From Agrostemma githago (taxonomy: Eukaryota; Streptophyta; Magnoliopsida; Caryophyllales; Caryophyllaceae): a stretch of 64,000 nt of DNA. Positions within the stretch are counted from its first letter, which is position 1. Each line of letters begins with the position of its first letter. Shown here piece by piece: positions 33,464-44,700 of the stretch. A model generated the notes under the pieces. It had not been told where the DNA came from, did not search any database, and was given only the letters and a program-made list of their open reading frames with translations. The DNA is taken from contig OY288242.1 in assembly GCA_958450325.1 (NCBI GenBank), forward strand, positions 69,186,062 to 69,250,061, read 5' to 3'. The position numbers and the translations under genes are program-made.

Positions 33464-34106
33464 GAATCTGCGTGATGAGGTTCATAAAGAACCTTTTGAT
33501 TCGAAAATCGAGGTTGGATGGGACGAGTATGAGCATGACATTGTAGATGAACCATTATTGGTTACTTTGCCCGTTATCCTCTCTCCTTCTAAGGTTTTGG
33601 GCTTAGTTCCCCTGTTCAACTCTTTTTTCCACCTTTATGCTTATCGGCCCCACTACTGCCAATTTTTGACCATTTTCCTACGACCACTAACACTTTGTTC
33701 TTTGATTTTAATTATGATGCTCCATGTCTTGCGGACGAGGAGATTAGTGCAGTACTTCATGTGAAAATTGGTCCTCCACCCCGTGATAAGATGTTTCATT
33801 CCATACTTTTGACATTTGATACTTATATCTTATCATGTGCTTTTATATGCTTTCATATTTCTCATGCGCAGGAATATGACATGCTACTTAGGGCGTTGAT
33901 GTGTTTTTTAAGTAAAATGACGAAGTTGGTATATTTTGATGCTTAGGAGCGGTTTGGGGAAGATCTCTGTTTGTATATATCTTGTAAGTAGTTCTTTTAT
34001 TTCTTTTTGCACTTCCAAAAAATGCATTTCTTCCCCGTATTTATTGTTGCCTCTTATTGTTTGCTGTAGACAATGAGGGCATTGTGTGATTTGGTTTGGG
34101 GAGGGT
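33464..34106 (+). other. B2 leader toward the internal polypurine-like tract; no gene seen
   Basis: The sequence passes directly from the gag remnant to the post-ORF region typical of Athila: an ACAATGAGGGCATTGT hairpin near 34070-34086, then GGTTTGGGGAGGG (34093-34105). Pol and the ORF after it are therefore missing, not just interrupted. Element C inserted next to this tract at AGGGT. Confidence 0.6.
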
Positions 34107-35374
34107 TGATAAGGCTCAAGTCGTATCACCTATATCAAAATAAACCTAACAAACGACTAACAAATAGCTAGTAGCAAGTATGGGTCGAACCACAGAGAGA
34201 TGGATGAATATTGCGAATTATCTATAATCGATTCTAAACTATTCTAATTCTGGTTTTTATGGGTTTGATCTAAACTAATGTGATTATGTAAAATACTGAG
34301 GTTCTAACAATATTAAATGGATCTAGGGTCTTACGGTTCACTATGTAATTAAATTGGGTAAAGTTAATTAAACATTCAATCAGTCAATCATAGTTATTTA
34401 GGGCAAAGACACGGCCTTTCGGATCTTATGTCAACCTTAGGATAGATTCTGACGGGCTCTCGCAACTTACCAGATTATCCTACCTACTTACTTGTAAGTC
34501 TACCCTCTCCAGGCTTTCAATCTTAGGTTCGGGTTCCTAAACATTCAACTAGTTCAACGTCTCAAACTAATCAAACAACGATACAAGACTAGTAAGGCAA
34601 TAACGTATGAATGATCAATTAAACTAAGATCCCCAATTCAATTAACATAGATCCCCTTCAACCCTAGATAAATAAATTAGCTACTCATGATGAAAGATGA
34701 AACAACAAAATAATTAAGCATAATTGAAATTAATATGAAAATAAGGGAAAAGGGAAAAATACTGATTATGAAGAACTGAAAGATTGAATAATAATTAAAA
34801 GCTAAAAAGTACCGCTACAAGCTTGCAGAATTCCGATGCTAATAATAAAACTAAACTAGAGTTTTTGAATGAGAAAAAGTGTTCTTAAACCTAACCCTAA
34901 GAAGGGTATTTATACTTGTTACAATGGGTCTAATTAGGAAATATAACATATTTTAATAAAATAACTCCGTAGGATTCTAATTAAGGTAGAATAAGGATTC
35001 TTCAGAAAATAGGAAAGTCCCTCTAACGCATCGCGAACCGCTCGGTTTACCTACAAACCGACCGGTATGAAAACGAACCGACCGGTATGAAAACGAACTG
35101 ACCAGTTCGAAATCAAACCGCTCGGTACAGGATCAACCGACCGGCTCGGTATCATACCGACCAGTTCGGCCTTCGTTGTCCGCCTTGCTGCCTTGTTTTC
35201 TTCACTTGTAGCTCTTAACTCCGTCTTTTGCTACGTTTCCTGCCAAAACATAGACGAAATACCCAGCATAACAAACTACGGATAAAAAGCTACTAAACTA
35301 TTCCTAAGGCATGTGAAATCGGTAAAAACGGAGGATAAAATGAGACTACATATGCATATGAACTGCGTTCGTCA
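34107..35374 (-). repeat. 3' LTR of element C
   Basis: In element orientation it begins TGACGAACGCAG and ends CTTATCA. The palindrome array is at 35036-35167 and the TATA box (TATAAATA, minus) at 34907-34914. It is close to the 5' LTR, with a handful of changes, including a 1-bp loss that makes one spacing 19 instead of 20. Confidence 0.92.
35036..35167. promoter_or_regulatory. U3 palindrome array in the 3' LTR of C (ACCGACCGGT), 20-bp period
   Basis: Sites begin at 35036, 35056, 35076, 35096, 35116, 35135 and 35155. Cores vary (ACCGACCGGT, ACTGACCAGT, ACCGCTCGGT), but the 20-bp step is held except for one 19. The array lies 120-260 bp upstream of the TATA box in element orientation. Confidence 0.9.
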
Positions 35375-37314
35375 AATCCCCCCAAACCGAGCGGACAACA
35401 TAATATTCTAACAAGCAAACTTCGTCAACATGCACCATCCCAAATCTAATACTCTAACAAGCAAATGACACCAAGGCTAAAGAAACAAATTCTTAAGCAA
35501 AAGATGAAGATTAAAAGAATTCCAAAAACCAAGTCTCAATTAATATTCAAATGCCAAACTTTTAATCTTGCATAACCATCCATGTTGAGATTCCTCACGG
35601 GTTACACTCAGCACTCATCAAGGGCAATATTGTGAGTTTATGTAAAAATCGAAAAGACAAATCACTCACCTAACTGCGACTTACGAGAACATGCATGAAA
35701 TCTAACATGATATCAATCTCTACCAACCGTACATATACATTCAATTGGACCAAAACACATGTCGAGGACTTACATATGGATAAAGTGAGGCTAATTGGAT
35801 AAGAAGGGGCAAAACGATTTGGATACGTGGAGGTAAAAGTCAAGCTAGTACAACCGTAACCAACATTATACTCATTCCATTCTCAACCAACTTCAATTAA
35901 AGGAATTACAAGTAGTACCAAGCACTTTATTTTCAACTTTTCATAACCGACTTCGCACCAACAACTACGAAAACCGAGAGATCAATTCTTTTCTCATAGC
36001 AAAAACATATTCCTTTTCTGTTTTCACTTTTTTTTTCAACTATCGCCTTTCTTTTTCTTTTCTTTCATTGATTTTTCTTTCAATTCATTCATTTCTTTTT
36101 TTTTCAATTCACTTCCCCAATGGTATCAAATTTCACCCGCAAAAATAATTTCGTCTAATTAACCAACTAGCTTGACTAGGGTAAACAATTTACGGCATGT
36201 AGTTAATAAACAGGTGAAAACAGGTCAAACTAAGGCTATGTGGAGTTCATGGGAATTAGATAAAAGAAAGGGGATTACCTCTTATACATGTGTCACAATC
36301 ACAAATCAAATGCATACAGGTATTTAAGAGACGAATGTCGTGCTTATGCAATTTGATGTTACATGTCTCATAAGGAGTACTACTCTCAACCTATATGAAA
36401 CTGATCATGGATGTCATCAGTTCAAGGCTCTAAGTCTCACAATATAAGTAGCTTACTCGACAACAGGTCAATTGACTCATTTGGCATTCAAAACATAATC
36501 GGCGACAAGATCACAGAAATTCCAAACTCAAATAACGTGAAATAAGTGTCATTCACAAGAGAGAGCAAAGAACTAGGGAAAAGCATGCGACAAACGCAAT
36601 GTCATCATCGCCGACACGACTCTATACTAAAACACACACAAAAAATCAAAAAAAAAATGAAAAAAATGTCTTTTTTTAAGAACTGAAATAAACATAAGAA
36701 TAAACACACAAAACATCCCCCAAAACCAATTCACACAATGTCCCCATTGTGAACCAATATCTAAGAGTTAGGACAAAAAGTATAACAAAGAATGGAGGAG
36801 GACAAAAAGAGTAAGAGAAGGTATCGACAAAATATGTACTGCAGATAAATCCCCCCAAACCAGAAACTAACCGGGACTAAGAATCAGATCCATACCCATC
36901 AATGTCGTAATCATCATCAGCTGCCTTCGGGCTAGACACAAGGTCCACGAACTCCCGCCCACCATCATGTCGGGTCTCATCAGCGAAAGTATTACCTCCA
37001 TGTAAGGAAGCATCATGGCAGGAATATGAATCATCGTGTCCATAGTAGCTAACACCGCGATCAAAGTCATACTGCACCCCGAAGTTGGACTGACCAAGAG
37101 GAGGTGGACAGGTAGGTCCTCGAAACGAACCGTCAGGACCGAACCAGAAGGGTAAGTGATCAGTTGGCTGTAGCTGACCCTGCTACTGAAGCTGTCGGAG
37201 ATGTGGATAATAGGCTCGCTGTTAGTCAACATACATCGACCGCATCAAATGAAGCATCTCCGTATAACCCGGTGGAGGCGGATAAAAAGTACCTGTAGGT
37301 GGGACAAACGGCCT
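35375..37314 (-). other. 3' untranslated region of element C with polypurine tract
   Basis: On the minus strand GGTTTGGGGGGATT directly precedes the 3' LTR (35375-35388). Farther up, CACAATG/CATTGTG form a 7-bp stem with loop GGGA (36734-36751), followed by GGTTTTGGGGGATG, a second polypurine-like tract. A pyrimidine-rich stretch lies at 36000-36115. The block at 35600-36600 is inverted homology to 46255-47300 of element B2. No gene is supported. Confidence 0.6.
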
Positions 37315-38442
37315 CTAATAGGGCGGGGAGGGAGCCTGAAACTGAGGAGCTTGACGAGAACCTGACCCTTCACCATATTCAAAAGTGGTACGACCTCGGC
37401 TACCCTGTGGAGTAGGTCCGGGGGTAACGGTAAGTAAGTAACTAGGTGCGGCAGGAGGTGGGATATCGTCATCGACTGGTGGGTTTTGCCATAGCTCCGG
37501 TAAAGAAGGATCGGGAAAAGTGCGAGACTGACCCGGAGCAAAGTGCCAAATATACTTATTGTCGGCATTCACGGAGAACCAACCTGCAGAAAAATCACTT
37601 GCAGTATATACAGTTTCCGTTGAAATAGGCACCCGGTTATTCTCATCAAAAGTACCTCGTAATAGAGTCCGGGCAAGATGAGTCACCAATCCTCCACCAT
37701 TAATCGACTTTAAATGACCTACTTTAGTAACTATTAAACCAAAATGTTTCATGATTAGTGTAGAAATATCTAAATCAAATAAGGGTTGGGACTGGACATT
37801 AAGAGCCATCCCGATCAATTCAATTTCAATTTTGGTCACAGCTCCATGTTCATGACGACCAAAAATTGAACCAGAAACAAATCTTTGCCAAATCCAAATT
37901 ATAGGATGTTGAATGGCCTGACACGGGACACGCTTAAATCGAGCTGGCAGAGCTTGACCCGTAATAGAATACCAAAGCTGCTGATAACTAAAACAATCAG
38001 AGGCACTCAAAACATTACTGGAATCCAAGCCAAAAGCATCTCTAAATAGTCGGAGGGGGATGGCATGAGTCTGATTCATCAACTTAAATGATATCGTAGC
38101 AGTAGATTCATTGTACTGAAAACTGCTAAAGAATTCTAGGGTTAAGTCTTTATAAGTGGGTAAATTCATATTAAATAAACCGCCCATACCAGTACCATCA
38201 AAAAACTGCTCCATAGACTCATCGATACCACAGCGACGTAATAAAGCATGGCTAAGAAATCGAGTATGTGTTACCGGTTTAGAAGCCATAACAAGGAAGA
38301 GTTCGCGCTGTCTTTCCGATCCAAAAATAATGTGTTCATATCTGGTTACCGGCGGGAATTCTGGTGGTGATGACGGCGCTTCGATGATTCCGTTGCATGC
38401 GATGATTCCGGTGGAGAATCTGACCGGCGGTTGACGTTTCAC
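37315..38442 (-). CDS. Athila post-pol ORF of element C (375 codons, open)
   Basis: This uninterrupted frame lies where Athila elements carry their ORF after pol, the 'env-position' gene. The core reads YEHIIFGSERQRELFLVM, LLRRCGIDESMEQFF, LTLEFFSSFQYNESTATISF and IPLRLFRDAFGLDSSNVL. It follows the pattern I recall for the Athila ORF1 family (Pfam PF03078-like). The C-terminus is Pro/Gly/Ser-rich. I see no signal peptide or obvious membrane segment, so an envelope role is not supported by the sequence. The start is the ATG at 38442. About 230-360 bp upstream lies a palindrome array identical in motif to the LTR array, with a TATA-like CTTATACGCC between. It may be expressed from its own promoter. 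Confidence 0.7.
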   Translation of the reverse strand: MKRQPPVRFSTGIIACNGIIEAPSSPPEFPPVTRYEHIIFGSERQRELFLVMASKPVTHTRFLSHALLRRCGIDESMEQFFDGTGMGGLFNMNLPTYKDLTLEFFSSFQYNESTATISFKLMNQTHAIPLRLFRDAFGLDSSNVLSASDCFSYQQLWYSITGQALPARFKRVPCQAIQHPIIWIWQRFVSGSIFGRHEHGAVTKIEIELIGMALNVQSQPLFDLDISTLIMKHFGLIVTKVGHLKSINGGGLVTHLARTLLRGTFDENNRVPISTETVYTASDFSAGWFSVNADNKYIWHFAPGQSRTFPDPSLPELWQNPPVDDDIPPPAAPSYLLTVTPGPTPQGSRGRTTFEYGEGSGSRQAPQFQAPSPPY

Positions 38443-38670
38443 CTTTTTCTTCCGAACACCATGGTTGTAGATGAGGAAGGGTGGTAGAGGTAATAGGTGG
38501 TGGTACGGTGGGAGGAAGATGATGTTTAATGTGGTAGAGTAATTTTATGGGGGTTTTTTGTTGTAGAGAGAGATGGGAAGGGTTTAGTGAGAGAGAGTGA
38601 AATGAGGGAATGGGGGATGGGTGGAGGGGTAAAGGCGTATAAGTAAACCCGGAATGGAGGCCCGCCAAGC

Positions 38671-38804
38671 GAACCGATCGGTTCAAAATCGAACCGCTCG
38701 ATTTGAAATCGTACCGACCGGTTCGTTTTTGAACCGACCGGTTCGTTTTTGAACCGACCGGTTCATCTTCGTACCGCTCGATTTTTCTCTGTACCGAGCG
38801 GTTC
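38671..38804. promoter_or_regulatory. Palindrome array upstream of the post-pol ORF of C, 7 sites at 20 bp
   Basis: GAACCGATCG, GAACCGCTCG, GTACCGACCG, GAACCGACCG (twice), GTACCGCTCG and GTACCGAGCG start at 38671, 38691, 38711, 38731, 38751, 38771 and 38791. The step is exactly 20 bp throughout. It is the same motif as in the LTR of this element, at the 5' side of the ORF at 37315-38442. Confidence 0.92.
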
Positions 38805-38983
38805 ACCTGTCGTACCTGCATATTTTTCTCGCAACGAACATCAGTACCCTCCCTTACTTGCACTCAAAAAAAATATTAAAAAAAATCTAACACACGACAG
38901 AAAAGGGAAATTACAGAAGTTATACACACGGGTTGCCTCCCGAGAAGCGCTGGTTTTTACGGTCCCGCTCGACCGAAATTACC

Positions 38984-40155
38984 TCAAGAAGAAGGAAATT
39001 GTAGGTAAATTACATCGATATTACCTACGACTGCATCTTCATGATATAACTTTAATCGGTGTCCATTGGCCATAAATACCTCTCCCGATTCATTCTGCAC
39101 TTCGATTGCTCCAGATTTTCTGACATTGATGACGGTGTATGGACCGGACCACCTAAATCTTAACTTACCCGGGAATATGCGAAGACGAGAATTGTGTAGC
39201 AAAACTTTATCACTCGACCTTAAATTGGTTCGAGAGAATACGTTTATCATGCCACTTCTTCGTGCGCTCCTTATAGACTCGGGAAATTTTATAAACAATT
39301 AGACGGAATTTGTCCAATTCATTCAGTTGGAGCAACCGCTTCTCCCCACTCAAAGTCGGGTCAAAATTAAGCTCTTTCACTGCCCAAAAAGCTTTATATT
39401 CTAACTCGACGGGAAGATGACATGCCTTACCATAGACTAATCGATAGGGAGATGTGCCGATGGGTGTCTTGTATGCGGTACGATAGGCCCATAATGCATC
39501 GTCTAGCTTGGCACTCCAATCCTTTCTAGACTTAGAAACTACCTTTTCGAGAATTGATTTAATTTCTCGATTAGATACTTCCACTTCTCCGCTTGTTTGA
39601 GGATGATAAGTCAATCCGGTACGTTGCATAACACCATATTTGCGTAGCAAAGTCTCCAATCTCTTTTCGTGGAAGTGTGAACCTCCATCACTAATAATGG
39701 CTCAAGGAACCCCGAACCTAGGAAAAATTATTTTTTTTTAAAGAGATTTATAACCGCCTTAGAGTCGTTTGTAGGACAAGCTACCGCCTCGACCCATTTG
39801 GACGCATAATCCACTGCAACTAGAATATACCGGTTACCAAAGAAGAAGGAAACGGACCTTGATAATCGATTCCCCATACGTCGAAAATCTCGACCTCTAG
39901 TATACCGGTTTGTGGCATCTCGTGTCGTCTAGAAATATTACCGGATCGTTGGCAAGCATCACAAGCACTAAATAAAGTCGGCTAATAGAATCCGGATTGT
40001 AATACCTTAGCAACGGTGCGAGATGGACCATGATGACCGCCATAAGGAGAAGAATGACAACCTTCCAAGACACCTCTAATTTCCCAATCGGGTACGCACT
40101 TCCGAAAATTTCCATCCGCGCATTCTCGAAATAGGTGAGGATCATCCCAATAATA
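38984..40155 (-). pseudogene. Integrase of element C
   Basis: The H2C2 domain is CHSSPYGGHHGPSRTV and SACDACQRSGNISRR, with TAG replacing Trp in GFY-PTLF (near 39985). The core has all three acidic positions: VWGIDYQGPF, AIISDGGSHF and GEVEVSNREIKSIL. A poly-A/T run near 39730 shifts the frame, and CGA-to-TGA interrupts GVP-AIISD (near 39705). After a further shift near 39230 the C-terminal domain reads RFRWSGPYTVINV and ends near 38984. The catalytic triad survives, so inactivation is by a few point changes and indels. Confidence 0.8.
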
Positions 40156-42639
40156 TCACCTCACATCAGATAAGAATTTCTTCTTTTGTTGATAAGTACA
40201 ATTAGGAGGAAAATAACCACCAACCAAAAAGTTAGCAAAATCGGCATACCATGGCTCGTTGGTAGTTAACTCGGCAAGGGTGATCGTAAGTAAGGAATCG
40301 TCGGGAAAAGAATCATCAATCGGTAGGATCAATCCTTCTTCATCAAACTTAAGCCGTGACAGATGATCAGCTACAACATTCTCGGCTCTCTTCTTATCCC
40401 GAATTTCTAGATCGAATTCTTGGAGTAGTAAGATCCAACGAATTAATCTACGCTTGGCTTCCTTTTTTGCTAAGAGGTATTTTAATGCGGCATGATCAGT
40501 ATAAACAATCATCTTAGAACCTGTGAGATAAGTTCGGAATTTATCGAGGGCATATATGATGGCTAATAACTCCTTTTTCGTTGTCGCGTAATTGACCTAA
40601 GCTTCATCTAAAGTCTTACTAGCATAGTAAATAGCATGTAAAACTTTATCTTTTCTCTGACCCAAAACTGCTCCTACGGCATAGTCGCTTGCATCACACA
40701 TAATCTCGAAAGGAAGATTCCAATTCGGCGATCGAATGATAGGTGCTGAGATTAATGCCTCCTTACTCCTGTCAAAAGATTCACGACATGCATCAGTATA
40801 GCAAAAAGGGGCATCCTTAAGAAGGAGTTGGGTAAGTGGTTTAGCAATTTTCGAGAAGTCCTTAATAAAGCGGCGATAGAATCCCGCATGACCAAGGAAA
40901 CTTCTAACCCCCTTAACATTAGTGGGAGGGGGTAATTGCTCTATCACTTGAATTTTCGCGCGATCCACTTGGATGCCCATATCAGAAACTAAATGACCAA
41001 GCAAAACTCTCTCGTTAACCATAAAGTGACACTTCTCCCAGTTAAGTACCAAGTCAACTTCCTCACAGCGACCTAAAACTTTAGACAAATTCAGTAAACA
41101 GGAATCAAAGTCAGAACCATACACACAGAAATCGTCCATAAATACCTTCATAATTGATTCAATGAAATTAGAAAAGATACTGATCATGCATCTCTGAAAA
41201 GTGACTGGGGTGTTACATAATCCAAAAGGCATCCTACGATATGCGAAGGTACCATAAGGACAAGTAAAGGTAGTTTTTTCTTGGTCCTCGGGATGAATGG
41301 GGATCTGAAAAAAACCGGAATAGCCATCTAAATAACAAAAATACTTGTGACGAGCTAATCTTTCCAACATCTGATCAATAAATGGAAGTGGGTAATGGTC
41401 CTTTTTAGTGGCGACATTCAATTTTCTATAATCAATACACATGCGCCATCCTGTAACAATTTTAGTAGGAATTAGTTCATTCCTATCATTCTTTACTACC
41501 GTGGTGCCTTCTTTCTTAGGCACCACTTGAACCGGACTGACCCATTTAGAGTCGGATATAGCATATATAATACCGGCACCTAGAAGTTTCATAACTTCAG
41601 TTTTAACAACTTCTTGCATATTCGGGTTCAGCCGACGCTGACCCTGGATAGACGGTTTATGACCGTCTTCAGGATGAATGCGATGCATGCAAAAGTCGGG
41701 AGAAATACCTTTTAAGTCACTCAACCTATACCCTAATGCCTTCTTATGTTTTCTCAATACATTTAATAAATCGGTCAACTGAGACTCAGTCAAAGAATTG
41801 CTTACTATAACCGAGTTTAGCTCACCCTCATCGAGAAAAGCATACCTGAGATTCGTGGGTAACGGTTTAAGTTCAGGTTTCTGTACCTCGAGCGAATAGG
41901 ACATATCAAGGTTGACTGTTTCGATCGTCTCAGCTTCTTTCGGGTCCCCTGCATATAGAAGTGCTTCTATCTCATCTACTTCAGCTTTCCAAATTCCTCC
42001 ATCACCTGTATAACTCGATTCGCACATTAGTAACTCCAAGGGATCCTTTGTCAAGGATCCGAGCAAAGTGGAATCAATAGTGTCATCGATATTATCAAAA
42101 GTATCTAAACAATAGCACGACTCGTCAGTTATAGGGACTTTTAAAGCTTTATTAAGATTAAATGTGACTTTATCTTCCCCTACCTCAAGCGTCAAACTAC
42201 CGTTTTTGACATCAATAATCACGCCTGCAGTGTGAAGGAATGGACGGCCTAGAATAATAGGGATATGCGTATCCTTAGTGATGTCTAAGAACTTCCCTAC
42301 CTTAACCGAAACGTCTTCTAAGACACCTAAAGGTCTACGGACTGATCGATCAGCCATTTGAAGTGTGATACTAGTACACTTCAAACCTCCCATATCTAGC
42401 TTCTCACAGATGGAATAGGGCACGACACTAACACTAGCTCCAAGATCACACAATGAATTATCAACAATATGAGTACCTATAGTGCATAGGATAGAAAAAC
42501 TACCAGGATCCTTAAGTTTTGGAGGTGATTTATTTTGAAGGAGTGCACTGCACTCCCCCGTAAAAGCAATCGTCTCGACTTCATTAAAAGAACGTTTCCT
42601 AGTAAGTATGTCTTTCATAAATTTAGCATATGCAGGTAC
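40156..42639 (-). pseudogene. pol: Protease, reverse transcriptase and RNase H of element C
   Basis: A 673-codon open frame (42618-40597) starts with MKDILTRKRSFNE. The protease active site is SLCDLGASVSVV; the D-L-G form is usual for Athila. Its closing motif is IIDVKNGSLTLEV. The reverse transcriptase has WRMCIDYRKLNVATKKDHYPLP, FCYLDGYSGFFQIPI, MPFGLCNTPVTFQ and the catalytic FMDD (KVFMDDFCVYG). RNase H begins FEIMCDASDYAVGAVLGQ. TAG at 40597 (from CAG) interrupts LDEA-VNYATT, and RNase H continues with YTDHAALKYLLAKKEAKRRL and VVADHLSRL down to TGA near 40156. Apart from these stops, the domains look functional. Confidence 0.88.
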
Positions 42640-44552
42640 TTAAGTAATTAACTCAGTAAACGGAACGGTTACCTGAAGATTCTTCACAACGTCCATAAAC
42701 TTACTGAATTGACCGTCAATCTTGCTGTTGCGTTGACGACCTTGGAATGGGAGCTTCACGTGTTGGGCTGGAGTAGAAATAGGCTGCTCCGATGGATGAA
42801 CCGATCGGTTTGATTGTGAACCGGTCGGTTCGTCTTTGTCCCGAGCGGTATGATCTTGAACCGATCGGTTCGATTCTGTACCGGTCGGTTCGTTTTTATC
42901 CCGACCGGTTTGCTTGTCGTTTCCTGCTTCTTTCTCAGCTTCATCTCTTGTTTCCTTCCCAACCTTGTCTTCTGGTTCCGGCATCTTCGGACCATCGTAA
43001 GTTGTTCCACTCCTTAGGGTAATAGCATTGATATGTTCATTCCCATGAGGTTGATTACCTTGAGATGGATTTCCCTGAGGCGGCAAGGTTCCTGGCTGAC
43101 GTGTAGCTTGAGAATTAGCTAACTGAGTAACTTGTTTCTCGAGCATCTTATGACTTGTCTGAAACTGAGTCATCATGTTCATCATCATGTTCCTCAGTTC
43201 GGCTATTTCAACAGAGTGTTGGTGAGCTTGAGCTTCGAATGGAGGAAGTGGTGGAAACTGTTGTTGATTATTCTGAATTATGTTCTGTCCTTGAGGTCTT
43301 TGAGAATTCTGTTGATTTCCTTGCATTCGACCGTGAGGAGGCACATATGGTGGATTACGAGGTGGAGGTATTGTAGGATTCAGCACATTCTGAGTTGCAT
43401 AAGATAATAACGCACGGTTATAGCCAGGCTGATTCATGTAAGGCAAGTTCTGATTCCGTTGGAATGACTGATAAGCATTAACTTGTTCTTGTGTTCTCAT
43501 GCATTCGTGAGGATGATGTCCTGATACGCCACAATCATCACAAACTATTTCTTGGGTCATAGCATGCACTCGATGCATTCCTTTATCTGAGTTAGATGCT
43601 TCATAGGAATCGAATCGCTTTGTCAAAGCATCTAATTGATTAGCGATTGCAGAGTCAGTCTCGTTACCATTACCTAGGGTATTGCCGCGTGGATTTCCCC
43701 ATCGTGCATGGTGAGATGCCATATCCTCAATAGTCTGCCACGCCTTGTCATCATCAACATTAGACTGGAACCTTCCGTTACAAGATGAATCAAGAGTATT
43801 ACGACAATCGTCGTATAGACCATTATAGAACTGATTGCAAAGGAACCATTCTTCAAACCCGTGATGAGGGCATTCTTTGACCAGCTTCTTGAATCTTTCC
43901 CATGCTTCATGAATATTCTCATGAGGTGTTTGACGAAAATTAGTAATCTAACTTCGTAACATATTCGTCTTCTGGGGCGGATAATAATGTTTGTAGAAGG
44001 TCAATGCAAGAGAATTCCAGTCATTGATTCCAGTTGAGTCTTTGTCGAGATCAGTGATCCATTCTCTTGCTACATCACGTAGAGATAACATGAAAAGCAT
44101 TTCCATGACTTGCTCATGAGTAACTCCTGCAGGAAGGGGAATAGTAGAGCAATAGTCAGTAAAAATTCTCATGTGTTTAGCGGGATCTTTCTTGGGGTCG
44201 CCTCCAAACTGATTCTTCTCGACCAAGGTAATGAAAGCGGGACGGATCTCAAAGATGCCGTTAGTGGCAGTTGGACGTTTGACCAACTTTGGAAGGGCAG
44301 TCTGTTCCGGTTCGGAGTGGCTAGCAAGTTTAGGCATCTCGACTAGGAGGGTGGTAGTAGAAGGAGAGGTGATGAAGTATCGCGAGCGGGAGTGTCCTCT
44401 TCTAAGGACTGATATTCCGCGATAAATTCCTGGTGTAGATCTTCCAAAGCTGAAAGATCTGATGTTTCTGCAATTTCCTTAAAGAAATTTCGTCGCTTAC
44501 AGAGGGTCTTCTCTGGTTCAGAATCAATCGGATATAATTTAAACGGGAGCAC
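42640..44552 (-). pseudogene. gag: gag of element C
   Basis: The N-terminal frame starts near 44552 (MLPFKLYPIDSEPEKTLCK). It shifts by one base near 44370 and continues MPKLASHSEPEQTALPKLV. The capsid part has IRPAFITLVEKNQFGGDPKK and EWITDLDKDSTGINDWNSLA. TAG at 43948 (from CAG) interrupts LRS-ITNFRQTPHENIHEAWE. A standard CCHC knuckle, CDDCGVSGHHPHEC, lies at 43501-43542, followed by a Gln/Pro/Asn-rich linker. From 42801 the linker contains a repeat with EPTG..SNRSV created by the 20-bp palindrome array. TAA at 42640 (from CAA) separates gag from protease, which is in the same frame. Confidence 0.82.
42801..42910. repeat. Palindrome array inside the gag linker of C, 6 sites at 20 bp
   Basis: CCGATCGGTT, CCGGTCGGTT, CCGAGCGGTA, CCGATCGGTT, CCGGTCGGTT and CCGACCGGTT start at 42801, 42821, 42841, 42861, 42881 and 42901. 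The array is in open coding sequence. Because 3 x 20 bp = 20 codons, the encoded protein shows a 20-residue repeat. Identical spacing and motif to the LTR array argue that the DNA, not the peptide, is the conserved object. Confidence 0.9.
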
Positions 44553-44678
44553 CTGGGCATAAGCGAGAAACTACAATAAAGAAGTGAGAAACTGTCTCAA
44601 GGAATTTGTGGATTCCCTGAGACGAGGGGAAATAATCTAGAATCTAAGACAAATAAAAAGCAATAAAACAAAACCGTC

Positions 44679-44696
44679 TCCCCGGTAACGACACCA
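44679..44696 (-). other. Primer-binding site of element C
   Basis: On the minus strand TGGTGTCGTTACCGGGGA lies 4 bp after the 5' LTR end (CTTATCA at 44701). It is the Athila-type site with small differences from that of B2. Confidence 0.8.
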
Positions 44697-44700
44697 AAAT

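Noticed and set aside
37315..38442. Calling the Athila post-pol ORF an envelope gene
   Set aside because: I see no signal peptide or convincing membrane segment. Only its position resembles env, so a neutral name is used.
38671..38804. CRISPR-like array (short repeats at even spacing)
   Set aside because: The step is only 20 bp with 10-bp spacers, the repeats are palindromic and degenerate, and the setting is a plant retrotransposon without cas genes.
38336..38863. 175-codon minus-strand frame overlapping the start of the Athila post-pol ORF
   Set aside because: It lies in another frame and mostly translates the 20-bp array. The 37315-38442 frame has the recognisable protein pattern.
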